A DNA stretch of 64,000 bases. It comes from Bugula neritina (taxonomy: Eukaryota; Bryozoa; Gymnolaemata; Cheilostomatida; Bugulidae). Positions 24,573-39,400 of this stretch are shown piece after piece (positions within the stretch are counted from its first letter, which is position 1; the number at the start of each line of letters is the position of its first letter). A program made the translations under genes and the position numbers. The stretch covers positions 5,793,733 through 5,857,732 of the forward strand of contig OZ037772.1 in NCBI GenBank assembly GCA_964035545.1. Direction: 5' to 3'. The notes below the pieces were generated by a model that saw nothing but the letters and a program-made list of their open reading frames with translations, did not search any database and was not told where the DNA came from.

Positions 24573-26815
24573 GTGTGTAAACTGAGATCTAGCTAATATT
24601 TCAGCAAGTGCTCAACAGTACTCCTACAATTATTTGGGATGCTATCAAGACGGGTGGAAACGAACTTTAGACAAGAAATCAAAATACATCAAAACCATAA
24701 AAGAATGTCAAGAGTTTTGCTTCACAGAAGGTAACTTTTGCATCTCTGTATTTTCTTTTCATTTAATTTTTTCATTTTGTATTTTCAAATAAAAATGCAG
24801 ACACACAAAAATTTGTAAAGTTTCACATAAAAACATTGAGAAATAAAATTTGTCACTTTTATGTTGGTATTTCAACATTCCCATTCAGAGCAGCACTTAA
24901 GCACTGAGTCTAGACAAAGTTTTTTGGTAACAAATGCAGTATGAGGAAGACATCTTCGTGTATCATACTTTAAAACAATGATCCTTATAAAGCAAAGATT
25001 CTCAACCTCCAAGTTTGACACACAAAAGTTAGGAGCTCGGATGTTAGTTTTGAAAGTTTGCCGTTTCCAATAAAAACCATTGTTTCTTTTAATAAGTTTG
25101 GCTTATGACTGAATCGGTTAATTCATCAGGTAGATATCGGTATGCTGGACTAGAAGCTGGTTACCAGTGTTTCTGTGACGATTCTAAGCCCTTTCCTAAT
25201 CTGACACTCGCAGAGTCTCGTTGTAAAACAAAGTGTCATGGGAATAGTGCTCAAATTTGTGGAGGAAACTGGATTCTCTCTGTTTATGAAATCTCAGGAG
25301 GTTGGTTCTGTCGTGATACTTTACACTATGCTATAATAATGCTGGTGTAAAATACTGCTGATGATTAGATGTTCTCAGTAAGATTTTTAAGGATTGGTAG
25401 TAGGTGCTAGTGTACTGAAAGTGCTAATATAAGAACTGTACTTTTTTATATTTATATTTATTACTACATATCCATGCAAAATTTGTCGTATATTGCATGT
25501 TGCATACTGTGCGCGTGCGTGTGTGCGTGTGTGTGTGTGTGTACATGCGTATGTGTGTGCGTGTGTGTGTGTGTGTAACGGTATAGATATATTATAGCAT
25601 ATGTGTATTACTATAATACACAACATATCATATATGTAATATTAGACATACAATATAGCAGTTATGAAGAACTAGAAATGTATAATATAATATAATAATA
25701 TGTATGTAGTACTAGATATAATAGAATATTATGTATATATTACTAGATATAATATAATAGCATGTATGTAGTACTAGATATAATATAATATTATGTATGT
25801 AGTACTAGATATAATATAATAATATGTATATAGAACTTATAGGCTGTGATGCTGCATACTGCATAAATCACAATTTACAGTCTTTCAATATAAAAAATTA
25901 AAAAACCTACCAAATAAGTAGTTTTAAGTTTAAAGTTTATACTTTATATATTCTTTCAAATGTTCTTTTACTTTTCAATATAATTTTTTACAATAATACT
26001 ATAGTAGAAATGATATTCATAGTATTTAAATAAACAGTTTGTAACATCAAAGTATATCTTTTACATGCAAAAAAATTTATTGATGCAAGTCTGCATACGT
26101 TTGAAACTATAACCAAAAATGATTCATTGACAATGTGTATTGCATAACAGTATTTAGGGTTACTCATACAGCTATTCAACCTGTTTTGAACTGTTAAAAC
26201 TTTTTCTATTTTAACACAGAAGAAGAAGCTTAGGGCTTTCCAAATGCGTTTCAAACTTATAAAAGTAAATAAGAGTAATTAAAACTAGTTAACACAAGGA
26301 AAAATAATTTCTAAACATATAAAATATAATTTTTGACAGTAAAACTAAAACAAATTTTAAGGAATGTAAATATATTTTGGACAGTATATCCACACTTAGT
26401 TTACACATGCAATAACTGCGTACTCTTCTGTATGCTATTTCTATTAGCACTTCTTAAAAATTAGAAATATTAGAAGAAATGTTTGCTCTTGTGGACGGAT
26501 CGCATTTATAAGATTTAGAATTTGATTTTTTCCCAAGTTTGTTAATCTAACCTATATTATTTGTTGGATTTTTTAGAAGGAAGAATATTCCAGAGAGAAA
26601 AGAGCTGGACTGTGTCCTTGAACATTTTGTCTTTGGAGACGTCATCTTCTCTATCAACCTGTGGATTAACATGTTTGAAGACTAAACTGTGTGTTGCATT
26701 TTATTACTCTACTAGTTCTTGTTTCATATATTCCCGCAACTGTGAAGACAACTCTCAATACAACTCATTTCCTCTGTTGATCTACAAGTTGAACTACCAG
26801 ATTTGTGATGGTTAA
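24174..26815 (+). CDS. WSC + PAN-like secreted protein, gene A copy 2
   Basis: Exons 24174-24228, 24605-24730, 25130-25300 and 26577-26815; 196 residues, with the same exon lengths and phases as copy 1. Signal peptide [18 protein letters not shown]. The WSC part is almost unchanged from copy 1 (about 3 of 43 residues differ in exon 2 and 2-3 of 57 in exon 3, counted by eye). The PAN-like exon differs at about 21 of 79 residues, including a new Cys (RNCEDN), while keeping [12 protein letters not shown]. All splice sites are intact, so it should be functional. (GT)n occupies intron 1 as in copy 1. Confidence 0.8.
24352..24577. repeat. (GT/GC)n microsatellite, intron 1 of gene A copy 2
   Basis: Starts with four TCTGTGTGCGAA-like units, then GCGT and GT repeats. 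Shorter and more mixed than the unit 1 tract. Confidence 0.9.
25505..25577. repeat. (GT)n-rich tract, intron 3 of gene A copy 2
   Basis: GT repeats absent at the homologous place in copy 1 (about 18500), so it arose or expanded after duplication. Confidence 0.85.
25676..25830. repeat. Roughly 32-bp tandem repeat
   Basis: About five units built on TACTAGATATAATATAATA followed by a (T/A)TATGTATGTAG-type segment. Present only in unit 2, within intron 3 of gene A. Confidence 0.8.
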
Positions 26816-27426
26816 CATACAATACCGACGAAAACAATTATTGTAAATCTTTTTACTAATATTGGTTTTATGATTTGTTTATGGTGGCCACTAGCTTTAT
26901 CATGTCTGGAAATATTAAATATTGTAATTATTCAAAGTTAATATGCTTTAAATAAATTACTTTGTTTTTTCTGTCATCTTGAATTATTTATTATTACATT
27001 ATTCCAAGACATTTGTATAGTCCATTAGAGAAATGCAATATGGCCGCAATTTAAATATTCTATCTTTTTTTTAAATGAGAGCCTATTTAACTTTATTAAC
27101 ATAATGAATGAGTTTTTCACCATGCAAGCTCTAATATTGATTAAAGATATAAGTTTAAGTGATGTGTCTATATGCAATATATAGTGAGACATTTTAGAAT
27201 GGCTTGAAAAACATCAGCTCCTGATGTGATAGGTACATCATATCTTACTGATGTGTTTTATTTGTTCGGTTATTAGGCAAAGTTTACAAAGTAATTATAG
27301 CAATTAAATAATCAATAAACATACTATAATTGAGTTGAAAACTTCAATCAATAACTCTGAATGCGTAAGCAGGTGTGTTATGTTGTGATACTTAAAAGAT
27401 ATATTGCGAAAATGTGCTTTTTTACC

Positions 27427-30137
<2,711 letters not shown>

Positions 30138-30401
30138 ACAATAATATTTGAAAACCAATATATATGCATATAATATATAATATATATAAATTCAAAGATG
30201 TATTTTCAATGGTTTATTTATAGTGAACAGAAAACACGATAGCAAATAAACTAATCATTTCACAGCTGTCTGAAGTCATTACCTTCTGATTTTATTTTTA
30301 TAATCATTCGTAAATTTAAAAAAAGTTTATAACTCTAGACAATATTATAATGAATCAGCTAATAAAATTATAATTATTCCAACTTGATGGCCAGCAGTTC
30401 T

Positions 30402-33400
30402 TTAAGCACTGCTGTTTGATCGGGATTTCTCCGATACCCGTTCTGAAACACAAAATGTAATCACTGGTCACTAATATGCATATATTTCAGTTTTATTAGA
30501 AATCTAAAGTCAAGTTAGGCAAAGTAGCATCACTAGCTCTTGGTAAAATGCACTTTTCCATTTCCACTGTGCTTACGTCACTTCTTATTGCTTTGAATGT
30601 GGCATGTTATGCAAGATATCACAAATAGTTGGCTGAACCTCTAAGCCTGGTTAGTTTTCAAAATGAATGTCAAATGTGCACTTGTGAAAGATATAATATG
30701 TCACTTTAAGAAAGTCATGTTAAATTAAGTAAATAAGCACTGCGGTGAGTTTAAAGAAGCAAATGTGGTTTAAATAAATGTTTTTTTACTTCATAATATA
30801 ATATAGTTAAAGCCATCTTGCTTTCATTTCTGCATTTTTATAAGCTCATTATGTATTATTATACTTTCTAGATTTCATGGTTATTTTGGTATATAATAAA
30901 TACATAATTTACCAAGAATCATCAATTTTTTACGTCAAAATAATAAATTCAAGATCTTGATATTGATAATATGTCCTATATGTGGTAAGAGTTTATATAC
31001 AGAAAAAACATTAACTGATCAAACTCTACTGCTCTGCTGAGCATATTGCAGCATAATGCAATGGCAAAGCATATTAACGCATGTTTTCTATTATAGGTGC
31101 TTTTTTTCTCTAGTGTTTCTCTACATTAGCTGCCCTATAATGTACACAACTATATAGATATGTATGATATAATTGTATATTAGTAATACAATAGTGTTTG
31201 CATTATAGTAACAATAAAATAGCACTCTAATACCAATACATTAGTATAGTAATTACATTTTATACTGATACAATAGCACTACTGTTGCAAGTTTTGTTAT
31301 AATATGGAAACAATATATATATATAGCAGTATTATTGCAATAATATGATTAAAAACTCCTTAATTTCTTAATCATGTATGTTATAAGTTTTATGTTTTAA
31401 TCAAATTTAGCTGTTAATTTAAGAAACATAAAAAATTTAAAAAAAATAAAGTAGATTTTGCACTATTATTGAAACACTTAACACAAATCCTTTTCTTAAT
31501 TTACATGTTCGGAGTTGTCTCACCTCTCAAGAGAGCTGTCATCAAAATAATAACTGTAAAAAATCCTAGTACCATAGCCACTTCTAGAACTATGTAGACA
31601 ATGTAGAACTTGTACTCTGCAACAAACATTTTATATTTAGTTCAATTTAAATAGTGAATCGCTTAAAGCAGCACTAAGTTGGTGATCACTGAGCCCAATG
31701 GTTTAGTAGTTTGGAGTTTGCACAATGGTGTATACAAATGCTGTACTCAGTCACCTCCAACTCAAGGCTGCTTTTATCAGTATTAAAAATACAGAACACG
31801 AACTAAGAATTACTATTTAAATTGACCTAAGGCTAATGATTTTTTTTCATTCTTTTTATTTCAAAATATTTAATAACAAGAAATCAAATATCAGTATGCA
31901 AATCTTCTGAAAATATATGAATAGGCTTAAATTTTTTTTCGGAATGCCTAACCATAACAAAAAAATAGGTTAGTTTACATAAAATAAATAAATTTTGTAA
32001 CTAAAGAGCTAGTTTTTATATGCTGTTTAAAATCATGATACTCAATTGATTAGATTTCACTCAGTTAGATTCAAATCTGAAAGTAGTTTTGATAAATCAT
32101 TAGCGTTAATGAACGTTTTTTAGTTGTGTCAAATAATATCAGAAAGCTGCAAACAGCACACCTCTTTTGATAATATTCTTTGACGTAGACTGAGGAGCCT
32201 TATCTGAAATTGTCGGTACATCATTCGGACGATTCGAAGTTTGGCTTCTTGACAGAAGTGTCGGAGAACTCCTAGAGTTAGTAGTTAGTTCAGGCTGAGT
32301 TGTTTGACTGGTTTTGCTGTCTGAACCTGTGGTCTGAGCCACGGTTATAAATGGCTGGTAAATAATGGGAGTGAACGATGAGATGTTCCCATTTCCTACG
32401 TTTGTGTCATTATTTTCGATTTGCCATAGCACTGTGACGGTGTTTTGTGGGAAATCGTCATAGTCTATTGCAGAACATAATTTAACTTTTATATTAGAAA
32501 TTCCACATAGTTTTCTTTTGATTTATGCCCACAACTGAGTTTTGATGCAAGACGTACAACTACCCAATAGGCAAAACAGTCAAGTTATTAATATTATGTC
32601 AATTATGTTCTTAACTTTACTCAAGTTTTGCTTACGTATAATTATGTCAAAAAAACAGAATATGGTAATTCCGTACTTTGCCAAAACAATTGCTACACAC
32701 ATAAAACTTTTTTTAAATAAAAAGGCTTGTGTTTTTTTGTACAAACACTTATCAAAGCACAAAAAACTAAAAAAACAATTGAAAAAAACTCAAAAATGCA
32801 ATAAACTGCATCCACTATAATTTTATTGCCTTCCTAAGTTTCCCAAAGTGTTTGTGATGTAATAAATAGCTTGTGCTCTCACCTTTTGCTCCCGAGGATT
32901 TGATTCCACAGTGTAGCTGTGAAACACCAGAACCGCTGTTGGCTGGGTCAAGGTTATAAGCATTGCCAATGACCAGTTCCTTGTTAATGCCAATCCAGTA
33001 GTACTCAAAGTTTTGTGGAAAGAGATCAGAAAACATGTTGCATAAGAGTACTTGTCTTTCGGCATCTCGTCTGACGGTTAGTGTAGGCTTGTAACTGGCC
33101 GGGTAGGTGAAGTCTGCACAATACAACTTTTGATGAGAATAACAGCAGATGTTTGGCAGTAAATGTAGTGCCGCCATTACCCAGTAGCCCCTGTAGTGTA
33201 ATAGTTAGAGAGCTTGCTTTCATGGAGAGGTCTACAGTTTATATCTCAGTAGGGCAAGTATTGTTTAAGCTATTTCGGCCTTTATTTAACTACTATAAGT
33301 GGTATTCTAAAAGAGTTAAAATGCCAGGGAGCATGAAGAGTGAAGAAGCAGTAGAGAGGTCAGTGGAGTTTAAAGAACCAGTAGCCCCTGTGGTGTAATA

Positions 33401-36400
33401 GTTGTTGCACCTGCTTGTAGGCAAAGGTCATGGGTTCAAATCCCAGTGGGGACAATTATTTTTCAGTATTTGAGCTATCCAAAATTTTTAATCTTAAACA
33501 TGTGAATAATAATATAATTGCACTTTTAATTCTTTTTTTATTATTTTACGCAATTTTTCAGAAAATTTTGAATTTAAAAGGCTGCAGAAAATTGAAAATA
33601 AAATTTATCCAAATGAACTTGAATACTTATTGATGGACAATCAACTAAATTTCATGTTAGGTCATCAAATTCTAGTTTATCGTAATTCATGACAATTGAA
33701 ATTTATAAATATGACGCTTTTTCTTCTGTTGTTGAACAACAAATGGCTTAATGTTGCATTTGAGTTTTGAAAACTTTGATTTAACAGCAAAATTTACAAA
33801 ATATCTAATCCTCTTATACAGATTGGCATTTAGGTTGTCTAAATTTTATTTATTTAAAATCAATCAAATGTTACAGTGGTTGCCCTAATTTATCACGTCA
33901 CTACATAATTTCACATCTGCTAAGTTTTTAGTGATACATGTTTGTTGTTTTGTTACGTATTTTGGTATATGTTTAAAATAATTTCAAAAGTCTTACAAAT
34001 TGTAGGAGGAACTTCAAATGAATCTTCTAGCTGAAGTCCTTTGTTATTGGAACTTCGACACGTAACATTGAAACCTTGGCGATGTTTTTCCGAAGGAGAA
34101 AAATAGACTCTATTATTTGATTGGTTGTAGAGGGCCAGTGTTGCTTCTCCAGGCACTTCAACGGCTAATAAAACAAATAGTTATTCTATGAATGATGAAG
34201 TACAGAAATTTATAAAGTCTTTGTTGAAAATTACCAGCATGACATGTGTAGCCTGTGTTCTAAACATTTATGTCAACTTAGTTATTACTATCAGTGCTGC
34301 TGAAGCAACATATCCTATAAATAGTCAATTTGATGAAACTTTGTATATACTAGTATACTACTATTATACTGGGTCATGTTATTATAAGTTTAGTACACAT
34401 TAGCTAACTATGACAAAAACTTAAAGTTTGCTCAAATTTCATGAAAATGTAATAACTGGGATAATTTATGTGCTGATTCAAACTACGCATAGCAAAAAAG
34501 CTAGAAGTAGATCCTGCAACATTAAAGTGTATAACATCATTGTCAATGAGATAAATAATACTGCATGTATATATGTTTGAACTGAGAATAAAAAACCATT
34601 ATGTATGCATATACTAATTTAGTAAAAAAATGAAGAAAAATCAGATCAATCAAGCAAAATTAGGGAAAAAAACTTGATTATTCAGCTGTATTATTTGTAA
34701 ATATTGTCTTCTGTTAGGACAAAAAACTATATATTAAATTACTTGCTATATTGTATATTGTAAAAATAACAACAAATCTAGATAAGGATTGTGAGCTAAA
34801 TTACAATAAGTAAAATTACCTTGAGAGGAAGTGGCAACTTTTTTCACCTACTTAGATACTTTACTTGTTGAAACTAACTATTCTATCGCACTTTCAACAC
34901 AGATTTTTGCATTTTCCGGGTGTATGTTATTTCTATCATGATTATGGATAAAAAACTGCTTTTGGCAATTACTGGAGAAAAAAATAGTTTTAACTCAGAA
35001 CTAAACTTGAATGTAAACATATAAGAGCTAATAAAAACATGATGAATGCAAAAGGTGCATGGTATATATAGCAAAACTTTTCCTTACAATCACTGCGTTT
35101 CCATGACTGCGCATAATGCGAATGAATGCCCCGTACGGATTATTTGTGGTTTGTGGTTTGCATTAACTTTTAGTTGCGGTTTCATCCGATGTAACTGTTT
35201 CCATTAGTCGAATGAAAAAATCCATTCGCATAAAAAACCGTTTTTGGCAATTACTTGAATGTAAACATATAAGAGCTAATAAAAACATGATGAATGCAAG
35301 AGGTGCATGGTATATATAGCAAAATTGTTCCTTACAATAATCAACTAAGAAATCTTCAGCAGCGGCTCCTGAATAACTGCATTGGAAGCTGATAGTATCT
35401 TTTTCATAAATATAGCCTGTAGGTTTGTCTGTGAATCGTAGACTGGGAACTGGTTCTAAAATACACAATCAGTAAATATTTAAAGCAATGAAAACTTTTT
35501 TTATTTGTAAACTTTACATAGTTGTAAAAAATACTTTCCCAAATATTTGGGATTACAATTTAAAGCAACTGAAAATACAACTTCTGAAGCTGCTAAATTA
35601 ATAGAGTATCTAAGTTATATTAGCTAATGAATTGTTATTAAAAGCAAAGTTGGTTTTTTACATAATTTTCTGTAGAAAATATGGCAAAAAGTTGTAAAAA
35701 CTTGTCAGGAGACCGATTTTCTTGAAAGTGAAATTTAATAAATATTTAAAACATATTATAGTAAATTTAAACTGGCCATTATAGTACTGTCCTTTAAAAC
35801 AATTTTTATTCATTTTTAATATAATACCCATTCCCTTGTTAGCATTTGTATAGATATGAAAAAATACACATCAAAAATATAAATCAAAAGCTATTCTATT
35901 TAGGTATACTATGAAAAATTATTTTATTTCGGGACAAACATTGACATTGACCTTTGACCATTGACCTTGTTGAAGGCAATTTTAGAAGTACTTCATTGCA
36001 CAAGAGCGGCTCAATTACTAAAGAACATGTCATTTTATACTTTCTTCGGTTTAAAACCAGTTTAGGAAAGTAGATTATTTCTTTATATTAAAAAGCTAGT
36101 TGTAAAAATTGTTGTTATTTAGTCAATTTCAATTTGATGTCAGCTTTACATTAGGGCGTCATGTAAGCATAGCTTCACTGTCTTAAGGAAACCTAACTTT
36201 TCAGCAAAAATTCTCATTCTTGAAAGTTCAAATTTTAGTATACTTTCGAGTAGATCAATTCACATAACACACTGAGTATTTAAAACACATGTATATAGAA
36301 ATCATTTGTAGCTGTAGTCAATAATTAAACATCACACAAACTATTACCATATTAAAACTAATGCAAGTTTATAGTCACTATCTTTGTGAGAAACTCTCGA

Positions 36401-39400
36401 TTGAAAGTTTTTTTGTTAAAGTGCGCTAAAGATTTATTCATATGAGGCAGAGGGGCAATAATGACTGGGTGCCCTCTTTAACATCACCAATGGCTTTTTG
36501 CCGGGGTTCAGCCCATGACCCCATAATTACTATAGGCAAATGCTCTAACTTCTATACCACTATCACCATATGAATTTATTTATATAAAGTGACAGATTTT
36601 TATTTTATATTTTATTGTAAGTACCTGCAAATGAATGCAGTTGTTATAAAAATAAGTGAAATTTTCTTTTTTTCGTACTTTGATGTGTACTTTTTTTATA
36701 CAAAAGATATATCGTACTTTCGCCTTATTTTTGTAACTAAAATACTCCTGCAGAATTTACTTTCAATTTATTATTATCTAATTAATTCAATTTAATACTC
36801 TAAGTATTTGCACACAGAGTGAAGCAGTTAAATTATTTTACCTGCATTTTTAAATATCAACTCAGACATTTCTTTGAGAACCAATCCTGTTGGGTATATA
36901 AGTCTGCATTTAAAATACTCCATAGAGTCTTGAGCTGTAAACGTGCCTGTCATACTTAGAGTGTAGACACTAGAATGCCGCAGCTCTGGGTTATTGTAAG
37001 TTACCAACATGCTGATAGACTCTATATCTGGGCAGTTGAAGGCATAAAACTCTACTGAAGTGCCGTTATTAGAGTCGGGCTGAGCGTTCCATTTTGCCCT
37101 GTCCAGTTCGCAAGATCTGGTGTAAATTTCTCCGGACTCGAACACAATATCAAATTCAAACCTTGCTCCTGGTGCTCTGATTTCTGGAAATGTTGGTGCA
37201 GTGCTAATGACTTGTTTCTGGTAGCTACACTTGTACGTCACTTGGCTTCCATTGGGTACCATTTCAAACTCCGAGGGAGACAGACGGGCTAAAGAAAATT
37301 CTTCACTATCTAAAAATATATAATGGTGCAAATTTTCACAGTTTTTGTAAACTTATAGTTACCTTTTCTTGATGTTTTAGCTGATCAATTATTATTCTGT
37401 TTTTGAAAAAGATAGTCACTTCCTGTTTGACAAACTGTAGTGCTTGATTAAAATAAATTGAAGATTAAAACTAATCCACTAATAATTGCTAGATAAATAG
37501 ACATCTAAAAAATAAAACACTTGAATGGTTTTAGCAAATTTTTGAATTGTTCGTCAAATTTCGCTTTAAAATTTTACCTGCGAGGAAATTGGATAATGGT
37601 GTTGTTGCCGTAGTAACAGGCTGAATAGTAGTTTCACTTCTCTGAGTTCCAAGAAATGTCATGTTCTCACTACTGGAGTTAGATGCATCCCATATGATGG
37701 TAATTTTATTTTTAGGGTAATTGTCAAAGTCTGTAAAATACATTAGATGCATATATTCATTCCGAAAATAGTTTAGCCATACAAAGTAATATATTCTTGT
37801 TGAACTGCAGATAATAAAGTTTTTTTAGCAATTATTTATTGCAACGATATTTTTTAGTTCTAGAAAGCTGAAATAATAAACTATTCAATATTACAATGTT
37901 AACACTAAATTATTTTTGAATTTATTAAGTTTTCCCACTTTGCTAGCTCAGAGCAATTTTACAAATCTATAATCCTTAAAATTGTCTATAAGACTCATGA
38001 ATGTGTTTTTAAAATTTAAAAACTCTTCCACACTTTCACATTACTGGTTGAAACTAGTAACTTTTAGTACTGCTAAAAGATAGCTGATCAATTCCTAATA
38101 GAAGTGCAGAAAACTCCTAATCCTTCTGATTTAAATTAGTATAATATTAAAACTCGAGGTGTTCAGAATAATATTAAAAAACATTGACTTTATTGAAATA
38201 AAAAAGTTTTATTTCAGTTTATACTAGCTTTTACTTGACGTAAAGCTATATATTATATAGCTTTACGTCAGGTAAAAGCTTGTATAAACTGAAATAAAAC
38301 CTTTTATTACAAAAAGCCAATGTTATTTAGTATTATTCTGAACACTTCGAGTTTCAATATCAAAGAAAAGATAAATAAACAAAGCACGGAAGTCATCTTT
38401 ACAATGAGTTTACTTTTGTTATACATTTTAGACTAAAATATATTTTTAGACAATCAACAGTCTGAGTTCTCACCATTTTTTCCAGGGCTTTTTACTCCAC
38501 AGTAAAGATATGAAATTGAAGAAACACTAGCGGCTGGGTCAAGGTTATATTCATTGCCAATTACTAATTCTTTGTTTATTCCAATCCAGTAGTATTCAAA
38601 GACATCTGGGAAGAGACGTGAGGCCATGTTGCATAGCAGGATTTGTCTCCCCGTATCTCGCTTCATTTTGATATGAGGGTTATGACTGGCAGGGTGCATG
38701 AAATCTATCATATTGTGAATGATTAAACAAATTAGTTGAAATTAAATAATTGTACTAAAAATATCGATAAAAAAGCATAATTTTTAATGCATTTTTTTAG
38801 TAACTGCCCACAAAATAATAAGACTTGTAGTTTAAGCTATCAAAGATTGAGTTTTCAGATTTGATGTTTAGAAAGAATAAAATTTTTTGCTACCTGATAA
38901 TGTAAAAATATAGATATCAGTTCATGTGATTTCATGCATAGTGTAGACAACTTACATACTGTTGGAGAAAACTGAAACTGTCTCTCAACTTTTAATCCAT
39001 TAGAAATTGAGTTCTTGCAGATGAAGAGAAATCCGTCTCTGTGTTCAGCAGAAGGACGGAACAATATCCCTTCAGGTGACTCGGTTGTTCGAAACGTGAC
39101 TTGTCCAGACAACGTCCTAATAACTACACAACACAAACATTTATTATTTTACAAAGTAACTTTTGTTTTTAAATTTTGATTGAAATTTTCACTCTAAGCA
39201 TTAATTTCATCCCGTGAGAATCCAAATTGGTAAGATGCTTTGAGCAATAAATAAATATTCTTTTTGCTAAAACATTCTCAACATAATTAAATCCTCTTTG
39301 CTGGGGTTTAAAATCTGAATCAAAACCGTTGCTTTTATTCTCTTTCAAACAATAACTACATTTCTTTTATAAACAATATTTTTACACATTCAATATAAAA

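Noticed and set aside
33378-33455. Possible functional tRNA gene
   Set aside because: The B box is good, but the acceptor-stem halves pair poorly and the anticodon arm is not convincing. Relatives elsewhere show it is a tRNA-derived repeat.
37310-37577. Split of the receptor into two genes between its two modules
   Set aside because: The 268-bp gap has no signal-peptide exon or promoter-like sequence, and the flanking exons are phase-compatible. A single gene is simpler, though cDNA is needed.
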